Made by a program: the position numbers and the translations under genes. From positions 186,001 through 250,000 of the forward strand of contig NZ_FOYD01000004.1 of NCBI RefSeq assembly GCF_900115905.1: a DNA stretch of 64,000 nucleotides. Reading direction: 5' to 3'. The stretch comes from Halopseudomonas formosensis (GTDB lineage Bacteria > Pseudomonadota > Gammaproteobacteria > Pseudomonadales > Pseudomonadaceae). Position 1 is the stretch's first letter. The number at the start of each line of letters is the position of its first letter. The notes beneath the pieces were generated by a model that worked only from the letters and a program-made list of their open reading frames with translations, was not told the DNA's origin and made no database searches. Below, in pieces: positions 40,360-49,274 of the stretch.

Positions 40360-41922
40360 ATGCCATTCACCATTGACATCTATCTGGCGGCTTTCAGCGC
40401 CATTCTGCTGGCGGGCTGGGGAGTGAGTACCTGGCTGTGGAGCCGGCGGGAGCAGGCCCAGAGGCAGCAGCTCGCCACGCTGTCGGGCCAGCTGCGTGCC
40501 AGAGAAGAGCAGGTGGCTGAACTCACTGCCGGGCAAGCCACGGTCGATGTGCGCATCGAGCATCTGCAACAATCCTTGCAAACGCTGACCAGGGACAGGG
40601 AGCGACTGGAGCAGCGGCTTGAGGACAGCGAGCGGCGCAGCCAGGAATGGCAGCGGCGCAGCGAGCGCCTGGGCGCGCTGGCCAGTGAACAGCAGCGCCA
40701 GCGTGAGCAGTTGGCGGAGGAACACAAGGCGCTGCAGGCCCGCCTGCAGGCGTTGCAGAGTGACCATGAACAGCTGCGGGTGGATCATTCCACCCTGCAG
40801 AGCAGTCTGGAACACCGCCAGAGGCACTTTGACGAACAGCAGGCCCTGCTGCGGGAAAGTCGCGAGCAGCTGAAGCTGGAATTCGAACAGCTGGCCAGCC
40901 GCATCTTCGAGGCCAAGGGTCAGGCCTTCAGCCAGACCAGCCAGCAGTCGCTGGACGCCCTGCTCAAACCCTTCCGTGAACAGATCGATCAGTTCCGCAG
41001 CAAGGTCGAGGACATCCACCACCGGGAAACCCAGCAGCAGGCGGCGCTGGTGCAGGAGCTGGTGCAGCTCAAGGAGCTTAACCGCCAGATAACCCAGGAG
41101 GCCCATGACCTGAGCACTGCGCTGCGTGGACAGAAGAAGACCCAGGGCAACTGGGGTGAGCTGATACTGGAAAACGTACTCGAACGATCGGGCCTGCGTG
41201 CCGGGGTGGACTTCCGGCGGGAGGTCAGCCTGCGCAGCAGTGAGGGCCAGCGCAAGCGCCCTGATGTGCTGGTCTATCTGCCCCAGGGCAAGCACCTGAT
41301 CATCGATGCCAAGGTCTCGCTGAACGCCTACACCCGGTACATCAACAGCGAGGAAGAGGGCGAACGCCAGCTGGCGCTTGCCGAACATGTGCAGGCCTTC
41401 GGTCAGCGCATCCGGGAACTGTCCGATCGCAGCTATTTCGACCTGCCCGGGCTCAACGCGCCGGAGATGGTCTTCATGTTCGTACCCATAGAATCCGCCT
41501 TCGTTGAGGCGCTCAAGGCGGACGAGACCCTGTTCCAGCGTGCCATCGAACAGAACGTGCTGGTTGCCACGCCCACCACCCTGTTGACCAGTCTGAATAT
41601 CGTGCGCCAGCTGTGGCGTTTCGAGGACCAGAACCGGCATACCGCCGAGCTGGCCGAGCGGGCGGCGCGGATCCACGACAAGCTGCGTACCTTTCTGGGC
41701 AGCATGGACGGCATCGGCAGCAGTCTGGAGCGGGCCAGCGAAGCCTATCAGCGTGCCTGCAATCAGCTGGTTGCAGGGCGCGGCAACCTGGTCAAGCAGG
41801 TCAACGACTTCAAGGAACTGGGTGTCTCGGTCAAGGCCGAACTGGGAGAACACTGGACGGATCGGGCCGAGCTTGAACTCGGCCACGAGGCGCCTGAAAT
41901 AGAAAAATCTGCGGGGGTGTAA
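40360..41922 (+). CDS. rmuC: DNA recombination protein RmuC
   Basis: A 520-residue RmuC-family protein. One transmembrane helix at residues 5-24, a long Gln/Glu/Arg-rich coiled coil to about 230, then the nuclease-like RmuC domain: TQGNWGELILENVLE, KRPDVLVYLP, HLIIDAKVSLNAY and MVFMFVPIESAF. E. coli RmuC limits inversions between short repeats. Start 40360 has the AAAGGAGA ribosome-binding site; the frame opening at 40216 is rejected. Confidence 0.93.
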   Translation: MPFTIDIYLAAFSAILLAGWGVSTWLWSRREQAQRQQLATLSGQLRAREEQVAELTAGQATVDVRIEHLQQSLQTLTRDRERLEQRLEDSERRSQEWQRRSERLGALASEQQRQREQLAEEHKALQARLQALQSDHEQLRVDHSTLQSSLEHRQRHFDEQQALLRESREQLKLEFEQLASRIFEAKGQAFSQTSQQSLDALLKPFREQIDQFRSKVEDIHHRETQQQAALVQELVQLKELNRQITQEAHDLSTALRGQKKTQGNWGELILENVLERSGLRAGVDFRREVSLRSSEGQRKRPDVLVYLPQGKHLIIDAKVSLNAYTRYINSEEEGERQLALAEHVQAFGQRIRELSDRSYFDLPGLNAPEMVFMFVPIESAFVEALKADETLFQRAIEQNVLVATPTTLLTSLNIVRQLWRFEDQNRHTAELAERAARIHDKLRTFLGSMDGIGSSLERASEAYQRACNQLVAGRGNLVKQVNDFKELGVSVKAELGEHWTDRAELELGHEAPEIEKSAGV

Positions 41923-41969
41923 CTGAAACGGAAGAGAGGGCGGCTGACCTGATGGCCGTCGCCGCGGGG

Positions 41970-42377
41970 TTACAGATGGAAGTCGCCGTTGGCTTCGGGC
42001 TGATACTCGATGTCGATGATCCGGAGCTTCAGCGGGCGTCCGTTGGGGCCGGTCCAGTCGATGCTCTGACCTTTCTTCAGACCCAGCAGCGCGATACCCA
42101 CCGGTGCCAGTACGGAGATGGTGCCTTCGGTGCCGGCCTTGTCCGGGTAGACCAGGGTAAGCACCATCTCGCGGCCGCTGGTCTCGTCGACGAAGCGTAC
42201 GCGTGAATTCATGGTGACGATGTCGGCACCAACGCGGTCGTGCCCCACAACCTTGGCTCGCTGGATCTCGTTCTCAAGCGCGTCCAGCAGATCGGCGGGC
42301 CCGTCCAGGGTATCCAGCATCTCATCCAGTCGTTGAATATCCAGACGAGTGAGCACGATAGAGGGGGATTTGCTCAT
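41970..42377 (-). CDS. rnk: Regulator of nucleoside diphosphate kinase
   Basis: A 135-residue Rnk protein: a short N-terminal helical hairpin and a GreA/GreB-type C-terminal FKBP-like domain (VSVLAPVGIALLGLKKGQ region). Rnk binds RNA polymerase like Gre factors but has a shorter coiled coil. The start MSKSPSIVLTRLD at 42377 is used; the upstream frame extension is rejected. Convergent with rmuC. Confidence 0.9.
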   Translation of the reverse strand: MSKSPSIVLTRLDIQRLDEMLDTLDGPADLLDALENEIQRAKVVGHDRVGADIVTMNSRVRFVDETSGREMVLTLVYPDKAGTEGTISVLAPVGIALLGLKKGQSIDWTGPNGRPLKLRIIDIEYQPEANGDFHL

Positions 42378-42606
42378 GGCGAACAGCATTGCTCCTTTGA
42401 AACAGAGAAAAATAAAAATAACGGAAACGGAATGTGCAGCAGGAACCGACAGAACAGCGGTATGGATAGACAGTACCAGAAAGTAATCTTCTTGCAAGAC
42501 CTGTCTCTCTGCCGCTGCCGGGCACCTGCGCAAAACATCCGCGGCCGAGCATGGCCCTGGCACCCTCTGCCGTTTAGACTGCAGGGGAGGCCCAAGGAGA
42601 TTCCCG

Positions 42607-43977
42607 ATGAATGGAGTGAGACAAGCCGCGCTCTTCGTGCGCACCAACCTGTGGATTGTGCCACTGGCATTGCTGCTGGCCTGGGCGCTGTTCCGCTTTC
42701 TCGACCCGGCACCGCCGCGTCACCTGGTGATGGTTACCGGCAGCGAGAGCGGCGGCTACCATCAGTTCGGCCTCGCACTCAGGGGTAAACTGGCCGAGCA
42801 GGGGCTGACGCTGGAGGTGCTCAGCACCAGTGGCTCCATGGAGAACCTGCAGCGCCTGACCGAGGGGAGCGCAGAGGTCCAGCTGGGGCTGATACAGAGC
42901 GGGACCACACGCCTGCTGGAGTCGTCGCAACTGGCGGGGCTTGAATCCCTGGGGGCCATCTATCACGAGCCCCTGTGGCTGTTCCAGCGCAGGGGTACCG
43001 GTATTTCCCGGTTGACCGACCTGTTCGAGCACCGGGTGTCGGTCGGGGCCGAGGGCGGAGGTACCTGGGCGGTGGTCAGCAGCCTCATCAGCCAGCTGGG
43101 TGAGCACGCCGGTGAGCAGGCGCTGGCCACCGGACAATGGCAGCAACTGGCCGCCGGGGCCTCGCTCGAGGCCCTGCAGGCGGGGGAGCTGGATGCGGCC
43201 TTCTTTGTGTTGCCGGTACACAACAGCACCATCAGCCGCTTGCTGGTCGATCCGGAGATGGAACTGGTCAGCCTCGAGCAGACCGCGGCGCTCGCAGCGC
43301 GGTTGAGCTTCCTGGAACGTCTGGAGCTTCCCCAGGGGTTGCTGGATCTGCAACGGGACATCCCGCCCCGGTCCTCCGAGCTGCTGTCTCCGGTAGCTAC
43401 CCTGGTGATCAACGAGCACTTCCATCCCGCACTGGCGTCGCTGGTTCTCAGTTCCGCGGCCGAGGTGCTGCGTGACGGCAGCCTGCTGGACGCGCCGGGG
43501 CAGTTTCCCTCTGCTACGCCGGCGGAGCTGCCATTGAGCGCCGAGGCCAGCTATTACCATGAACGGGGTGCGCCCCTGCTGCAACGCTATCTGCCATTCT
43601 GGATCGCGTCGATTGTCGACCGCTACGTGGTGCTGCTGATTCCCTTCATCGCCATCATGCTGCCGCTGGTCAAGAGCATGGGACCGCTCTATGCCTGGCG
43701 CATGCGCGCCCGGGTCTATCGCTGGTATGCCCATCTGCGGCGGGTGGACCGACTGATTCACAGCGGTGGCATAGGGAAGGTGCTGGACGAGGAAATCGAA
43801 TCACTGCTGCGTCTGGAGGATGAGCTGACCCTGGTGGATGTCCCGCTGTCCTATGCCCATGAGCTCTACACGCTGCACCTGCACGTTCGTTACATGATCA
43901 ACCGGTTGCAGCAGATGCGTCAGCCCGCCGGATCGCACTCTGCCGTTCCGCCCACCACCGACAAGGTTCTGGAGTAA
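42607..43977 (+). CDS. TAXI-family TRAP solute-binding protein, membrane-anchored
   Basis: A 456-residue protein. An N-terminal signal anchor at 14-30, the TAXI-type binding domain (VMVTGSESGGYHQFGLAL; GSAEVQLGLIQSGT), a second transmembrane segment near 340-360 (VVLLIPFIAIMLPLV) and a cytosolic helical tail. Usual TAXI proteins are free periplasmic receptors for TRAP permeases; no permease gene is near. It overlaps the MoxR gene by one base, so it belongs to that operon. Confidence 0.88.
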   Translation: MNGVRQAALFVRTNLWIVPLALLLAWALFRFLDPAPPRHLVMVTGSESGGYHQFGLALRGKLAEQGLTLEVLSTSGSMENLQRLTEGSAEVQLGLIQSGTTRLLESSQLAGLESLGAIYHEPLWLFQRRGTGISRLTDLFEHRVSVGAEGGGTWAVVSSLISQLGEHAGEQALATGQWQQLAAGASLEALQAGELDAAFFVLPVHNSTISRLLVDPEMELVSLEQTAALAARLSFLERLELPQGLLDLQRDIPPRSSELLSPVATLVINEHFHPALASLVLSSAAEVLRDGSLLDAPGQFPSATPAELPLSAEASYYHERGAPLLQRYLPFWIASIVDRYVVLLIPFIAIMLPLVKSMGPLYAWRMRARVYRWYAHLRRVDRLIHSGGIGKVLDEEIESLLRLEDELTLVDVPLSYAHELYTLHLHVRYMINRLQQMRQPAGSHSAVPPTTDKVLE

Positions 43978-44897
43978 TGATGAAGGATGTCCTGAAACAC
44001 GCAGTGGAAGCCGTCAATCAGGTCCTGCTGGGCAAGCCCCAGGCGGTGCAGCTGGCCGTGGCCTGCATCCTCGCCCGCGGCCATCTGCTGATCGAGGATC
44101 TGCCGGGTCTGGGCAAGACTACCCTGTCCCAGGCGCTGGCGCGGGTGATGGGACTCAGCTATCAGCGCATCCAGTTCACCAGTGACCTGCTGCCTGGCGA
44201 TATCCTGGGTACCTCGGTATTCGATCGGGACAGCGGCAGCTTCGTCTTTCACCCCGGGCCCATATTCGCCGAGCTGATACTGGCGGACGAGATCAATCGC
44301 GCGACGCCGAAGAGCCAGAGTGCGCTGCTCGAGGCGATGGAAGAGGGGCAGGTAACCATTGACGGGGCGACGCGCCCGCTGCCCCAGCCGTTCTTCGTGA
44401 TTGCCACCCAGAACCCTGCCAGTCAGGGTGGCACCTTCAACCTGCCGGAATCCCAGCTCGACCGCTTTCTGATGCGGCTGACCCTGGGGTATCCGGCGCC
44501 GGCGGCGGAAAAGATGCTGCTGCAGGGCGAGACCGGGCGGGTCCGCCTGGACAGTCTGGAGCCGGTCATGACCCGCCAGCAACTGCTCACCCTGCAGGCC
44601 ATGGTGCCCAGGGTCACGGCGACCGAAGCGGTGATCGACTACATTCTGCGGCTGGTGACCCGCAGCCGGGAAAGTCATCTGTGTGCCTGGGGGCTGTCTC
44701 CCCGGGCCAGCCTGGGGCTGCTGGCTGCGGCCCGCGCCTGGGCCATGCTGGAAGGGCGGGCCTATGTCATCCCCGAGGATGTGCAGGCGGTGTTCCCGGC
44801 GGTGGTCAATCATCGGTTGCGGGCCAGCGATGATCCCGCCGGCCATGGTGGTGGAGCGCTGGCCCAGCGTCTGCTTGCCGAGGTGCCAGCGATTTGA
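43977..44897 (+). CDS. MoxR-family AAA+ ATPase
   Basis: A 306-residue MoxR ATPase. Walker A DLPGLGKTTLSQ (about residue 42), Walker B LILADEINRATPKSQ, sensor 1 VIATQNPASQGGTF. MoxR proteins act as chaperone-like activators with DUF58 and transglutaminase partners, both encoded next. The gene overlaps the DUF58 start by four bases. Confidence 0.94.
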   Translation: MMKDVLKHAVEAVNQVLLGKPQAVQLAVACILARGHLLIEDLPGLGKTTLSQALARVMGLSYQRIQFTSDLLPGDILGTSVFDRDSGSFVFHPGPIFAELILADEINRATPKSQSALLEAMEEGQVTIDGATRPLPQPFFVIATQNPASQGGTFNLPESQLDRFLMRLTLGYPAPAAEKMLLQGETGRVRLDSLEPVMTRQQLLTLQAMVPRVTATEAVIDYILRLVTRSRESHLCAWGLSPRASLGLLAAARAWAMLEGRAYVIPEDVQAVFPAVVNHRLRASDDPAGHGGGALAQRLLAEVPAI

Positions 44898-45856
44898 TCA
44901 GTCGTCTCGCCGGCCAATCCAGCGCCTTGTTCCAGCGCTGGCTGACACGCCGCATTCCGGCGTCCAGTCAGGTGGTACTGAATCACAGGCGCATCTTCAT
45001 CATGCCGACCAGAGCCGGCATGGGGCTGCTGCTGTTGCTGGTGATCATGCTGATTGGCGCCATCAACTACCAGAACAGCCTGATCTATGTGGTGGTCTTC
45101 ACCCTTGGCAGTCTGTTCTGGGTCGGCCTGCATCACACCTACCGCAATCTGGCGGGGCTCGAGCTGCATGCCTCGGGCAGTCAGCCGGTGTTCAGCGGCG
45201 AGGAGGCCAGTCTGGGTATCGCCCTGGTATCGGCACGACGAGAACATCAGGCCATCGTGCTGGGTTGGCCCGGTAGTGCGCGTCGGCAGGTGGACGTGCC
45301 GGCTGGACTGAGTACCACGCTGACGCTCTATCATCCCACCGAGCGGCGTGGCTGGCTGCGTCCGGGGCGGTTGCGGGTGGAAACCCGTTTTCCGCTCGGC
45401 TGGTTCGTGGCCTGGAGTCTGGTGGATCTGGACTGGCAGGTGCTGGTTTACCCGCGTCCGGTGGCCGCCCCCTTGCCCGGCCTGGCTGCAGCCGGAGAGG
45501 GGCTGGGCGAGCACTGGCTGGCGGAGGGGGTGGACGACTTCCAGGGCCTGCGGAACTACCGCCCGGGCGACTCCCGCCGCCGCCTGGACTGGCGGGCCTG
45601 GTCCCGGGGGCAGGGGCTGCACAGCAAGATCTTTGCCGAGCCGCAGCATGAGAGCCAGTGGCTGACCCTGGAACAGGCCCCTGGACCAACCCTCGAGCAC
45701 CAGCTCGGCTGCCTGACTGGATGGATATTGCAGCTGGAGCAGCGCCAGCAGCCCTATGGCCTGATCATCCCGGGCACCCGCCTGGCCCCCGCCACCGGAG
45801 CGGCACATAGGGACAACTGCCTGCGCGCACTGGCGCTGTACGGGCGGACGGCATGA
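44894..45856 (+). CDS. DUF58 domain protein
   Basis: A 320-residue DUF58 protein with two transmembrane segments near residues 35-80 and the conserved FQGLRNYRPGDSRRRLDWRA. It starts with TTG overlapping the moxR stop and overlaps the transglutaminase gene by four bases. The MoxR-DUF58-transglutaminase set is a common bacterial operon of poorly known role in the cell envelope. Confidence 0.9.
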   Translation: MISRLAGQSSALFQRWLTRRIPASSQVVLNHRRIFIMPTRAGMGLLLLLVIMLIGAINYQNSLIYVVVFTLGSLFWVGLHHTYRNLAGLELHASGSQPVFSGEEASLGIALVSARREHQAIVLGWPGSARRQVDVPAGLSTTLTLYHPTERRGWLRPGRLRVETRFPLGWFVAWSLVDLDWQVLVYPRPVAAPLPGLAAAGEGLGEHWLAEGVDDFQGLRNYRPGDSRRRLDWRAWSRGQGLHSKIFAEPQHESQWLTLEQAPGPTLEHQLGCLTGWILQLEQRQQPYGLIIPGTRLAPATGAAHRDNCLRALALYGRTA

Positions 45857-47904
45857 GTGCGCCACATGCCCTGATTCCGCGCAACGCCCTGGTCTGGCTG
45901 CTGACCGCCCAGGTGGTTGCGCTGATGCCGCACCTGCCGCGGCTGCCGCTGTGGGTGGCGGCGGTCTGGCTGGTCTGCGCCGGCTGGCGAATCCAGATCC
46001 AGCGGATGCGCTGGGGCTACCCGGGAATACTGGTGCAGACGCTGGCGCTGGCCGGCGTGGTGGCGGGCGTCTGGGCGGCGCAGGGCAGCCTGATCGGTCT
46101 GGACTCGGCAGTCATGCTGTTGCTGCTGCTGTTCATGCTCAAGTTGCTGGAGATGCGCAAGCCCCGGGATGCGCTGGTGGTGATCTACCTGGGGTTCTTC
46201 ATCGTTGCCACCGCCTTCCTGTTCGATCAGGGCATACCGCTGGCCCTGTTTCAGTGCTTCTCGCTGCTGATTCTGGTGGCCGCGCTGGTGGGCCTGCAGC
46301 AGACACCCGGGCGCAGCGACCCGGCCCGGGCAATGCGCACCGCCGCCGTACTTCTGCTGCAGGCACTGCCCCTGATGCTGGTGCTGTTCATGGTGTTTCC
46401 CCGGCTGGGACCGTTATGGGCGGTCAATGCCCCGGGTTCCCAGGCCCGTACCGGGCTGGCGGAAAGCATGAGCCCGGCGGATGTGGCCGACCTGGCTCGC
46501 TCGGGCGAGTTGGCCTTCCGCGCGTCCTTCGAGGGTGCACCCCCACCGCAGCCGCTGCTCTACTGGCGGGCCATGACACTGGCCCGGTTTGACGGGCGCA
46601 ACTGGAGCCGTCTGCCGCTTTCCGCCGGTCAGGCCCATGGCAACTGGCAGCCCGAGGGCGAGCCGGTGCGCTATCAGGTCATAGTGCCGCCCAGCCACCA
46701 GCCCTGGGTGTTCAGTCTGCGCGGAGCGCAGACCGTGGATGAGCGCCTGGTGCTCAATCGCGACTTCCTGCTCCAGGCTCGGCGCCCGATCAGCCAGACC
46801 ATGGCCTACAGCGCCTCCTCGCAGCTGGACAGCCTGCTGGAGCCTGCGGGTCTGGAGCCTTTGCAGAGGCGTCTGCATCTGCAGCTGCCGGAGGGATTTG
46901 ATCCCCGTGCACGAGCCTTCGCCGCCGAGCTGCGGCAGCAGTATCCGCGCGATGCCGATCTGGTGCAGGCACTGCTGCGCCACTTCAATGTCGAGCCGTT
47001 CCATTACACCCTGCGACCGCCTACCCTGGGGCGGCACAGCACCGATGAGTTCCTGTTCGACAGCCGTCGGGGCTTCTGTGCCCACTACGCCGGTGCCATG
47101 ACCTTCGTGCTGCGTGCGGCGGGCATTCCCTCGCGGGTGGTCGCGGGCTATCAGGGCGGAGAGCTGAATCCCAGGGGCAACTATGTTCTTGTCCACCAGT
47201 TCGATGCCCACGCCTGGGTGGAGGCCTGGCTGCCGGGGCAGGGCTGGGTATCCTTCGATCCGACCTTTCAGGTGGCCCCCGAGCGTATCGAGGACGGACT
47301 GGAATCAGCTCTGCGCGGGGAGGGCAGCTTCCTCGAGGATGCTCGCCTGGCAGCGGTGCGCTACCGGAATATCGGCTGGGTCAACAATGCACGCTTGCTC
47401 TGGGATGACCTCAACTACCAGTGGCAGCTGCGGGTTATCGGCTACCAGAGCGAGCGTCAGATGGATTTCTTCAGGCGCTGGCTGGGTACCGCGGACTGGC
47501 AGCGCATCGGAATGATATCCCTCGGGGTACTGGTGCTGTGCATGCTGCCGCTGGCGTTCTGGATCCTGCGGCCCGACCTGCGTCCCAGTGCCCCGGAGCT
47601 GAAAGCCTGGCGGCGACTGAATCGGCGCCTGGCCCGGCTGCAGCTGCAGGCCGGGGCAGGCGAGGGGCCACGAGCCTGGCAGCAGCGGCTACGCCAGGCT
47701 CTGCCCCGACAGCAGGCGGAGCTGGATGCCTTCTTCGATGCCTGGGTCCGGCTGAGATATGCAGGGAGCGACCAAGCCGGCAGAGCCACTGAACTGGCTC
47801 GGATGAAGCACGGTCTGAAGCGGCTGATCAAGGCGCTGCCCCGGCGCCGGCCACCGCGACCGACGCGTCTTGCGGGCTTGCCTGATGGGGAACAGCAGGG
47901 ATAA
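45853..47904 (+). CDS. TgpA-like transmembrane transglutaminase
   Basis: A 683-residue protein: six or so N-terminal transmembrane helices (DUF3488), a periplasmic transglutaminase domain with catalytic Cys in RRGFCAHYAG, His in FDAHAWVEAW and Asp in WVSFDPT, a further transmembrane helix near 555 and a cytosolic DUF4129-like tail rich in Arg. P. aeruginosa TgpA has this layout and is essential there. Third gene of the moxR operon. Confidence 0.92.
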   Translation: MSAPHALIPRNALVWLLTAQVVALMPHLPRLPLWVAAVWLVCAGWRIQIQRMRWGYPGILVQTLALAGVVAGVWAAQGSLIGLDSAVMLLLLLFMLKLLEMRKPRDALVVIYLGFFIVATAFLFDQGIPLALFQCFSLLILVAALVGLQQTPGRSDPARAMRTAAVLLLQALPLMLVLFMVFPRLGPLWAVNAPGSQARTGLAESMSPADVADLARSGELAFRASFEGAPPPQPLLYWRAMTLARFDGRNWSRLPLSAGQAHGNWQPEGEPVRYQVIVPPSHQPWVFSLRGAQTVDERLVLNRDFLLQARRPISQTMAYSASSQLDSLLEPAGLEPLQRRLHLQLPEGFDPRARAFAAELRQQYPRDADLVQALLRHFNVEPFHYTLRPPTLGRHSTDEFLFDSRRGFCAHYAGAMTFVLRAAGIPSRVVAGYQGGELNPRGNYVLVHQFDAHAWVEAWLPGQGWVSFDPTFQVAPERIEDGLESALRGEGSFLEDARLAAVRYRNIGWVNNARLLWDDLNYQWQLRVIGYQSERQMDFFRRWLGTADWQRIGMISLGVLVLCMLPLAFWILRPDLRPSAPELKAWRRLNRRLARLQLQAGAGEGPRAWQQRLRQALPRQQAELDAFFDAWVRLRYAGSDQAGRATELARMKHGLKRLIKALPRRRPPRPTRLAGLPDGEQQG

Positions 47905-47941
47905 TGTGGCAGGCACGCTTGATGACAGCCAAGGAGTTTCG

Positions 47942-48409
47942 ATGCACCCCTTCAATGCCACGCGCCCCCCTGGATTGGCGGTCGGATTTGCCTTTGCCGG
48001 GCTGGTACCCTTCGTAACCGGCGCCATAGGCCTGTGGGTGACCCCCGAGGCCTGGCGTGAATGGGTAATGGAAGAGTTCCTGAACTTCGCTGCGGTCATT
48101 CTCGCCTTCATGGGGGCGATTCACTGGGGGCTGGCCATGCGGGCCGAGGAGGGCAGCGAACAGGCGCCCATGCAGCTGGGACTGTCGGTGATACCGCCGT
48201 TGCTCGGCTGGTTCGCACTCAGCCTGCCGATCAACTTCGCCATTCCGGTATTCTTCTTCGCCTTCGGCACCCTCTACTTCGCCGATATCTGGGCGGTGAA
48301 GCAGGGGCTGGCACCGGCCTGGTACACCGCCCTGCGGCGCCCGATCAGCCTGGTGATCATCAGTTCGATGATCGTTGCCTGGGGCGCGACCCTGGTGCTG
48401 AGCTACTGA
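47942..48409 (+). CDS. DUF3429 membrane protein
   Basis: A 155-residue inner-membrane protein with four predicted transmembrane helices and the motif LAFMGAIHWGLAM typical of DUF3429. AAGGAG ribosome-binding site. Function unknown. It follows the transglutaminase gene after 37 nt. Confidence 0.87.
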   Translation: MHPFNATRPPGLAVGFAFAGLVPFVTGAIGLWVTPEAWREWVMEEFLNFAAVILAFMGAIHWGLAMRAEEGSEQAPMQLGLSVIPPLLGWFALSLPINFAIPVFFFAFGTLYFADIWAVKQGLAPAWYTALRRPISLVIISSMIVAWGATLVLSY

Positions 48410-48458
48410 TTCAATCGGGCAACCGGGATGGGGCTGGCCCTCCCGGCACCCCTCGGCA

Positions 48459-48800
48459 TCAACTCTTCTTGACGAATTCCGACTTGAGCTTCATGGCGCC
48501 GATGCCATCGATCTTGCAATCGATGTCGTGATCACCGCCGACCAGGCGGATGTTCTTGACCTTGGTACCCACCTTGACGACCTGGGAGGAGCCCTTGATC
48601 TTGAGATCCTTGATCACGGTGACGGTATCGCCGTCCTGCAGCACATTGCCATGGGCGTCCCTGATTACGGACTCGTCTGCGGCTGCCTCGTTACCGCCAT
48701 CCTTCGGCCACTCGTGAGCGCACTCGGGGCAGACGTACTGGATGCCGTCTTCATAGGTGTATTCGGAATTGCAGGCCGGGCAATTTGGCAATGCGCTCAT
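48459..48800 (-). CDS. yjdM: Zinc-ribbon PhnA/YjdM family protein
   Basis: A 113-residue protein. The N-terminal zinc ribbon [21 protein letters not shown] is split by 16 residues between Cys pairs, and the C-terminal SH3-like domain has [20 protein letters not shown]. Despite the old name phnA, the family is not part of the C-P lyase pathway. Start 48800 is the family-typical [10 protein letters not shown]. Confidence 0.92.
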   Translation of the reverse strand: MSALPNCPACNSEYTYEDGIQYVCPECAHEWPKDGGNEAAADESVIRDAHGNVLQDGDTVTVIKDLKIKGSSQVVKVGTKVKNIRLVGGDHDIDCKIDGIGAMKLKSEFVKKS

Positions 48801-49274
48801 GATATGACCTCGTGGAAACATGCCTCGCCAGACAGGGCGAGGGGGCTGATCTGAAGGCCCGCGACCATAGCACGCAGCCCCCGAACTGTCCATTTGGACA
48901 AGCGGATTTGCCTAAATAAGGTTAGAGCTGTAACCTTGTCGATCCTGTGAGAAGCCAAACTCCCCCCTAATCAGTACAGCAGGAGTAGTACGCAGCCGCC
49001 GGCGAGCGGCAGATCAGTACGATCGGAGAAACCAAGTCATGCACACGTTGACCCATCTGAATGCCACCTCCGGCATTTCAGACCGTTACAAAGTTCCACC
49101 CCGCAATCACTCTGCATACAAAGGCTACACATAGCCTGATCCAGCCTGCGCGCACCGGCCGCCGACACTACGGCACCCATGCGCCACACCATCCGTTACT
49201 TTCGTATCAACCAGAGTGCACGAACCCGTAATTGCCGGGTGATGTTTCGTGCGCAAAGTAAAAAGAGTGATTCC
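48801..49274. other. Divergent region between yjdM and the symporter gene
   Basis: This 474-nt gap has no convincing gene. It holds an inverted repeat AAGGTTA-N6-TAACCTT at 48917-48936 that looks like an operator. A 31-codon open frame at 49039-49134 lies behind GGAG but resembles nothing known. The symporter frame is open from 49179, so its start is uncertain. Confidence 0.4.

Noticed and set aside
49039-49134. A 31-codon ORF before the symporter gene
   Set aside because: It has a GGAG upstream but the spacing is long, the peptide has no features, and a frame this short is expected by chance.
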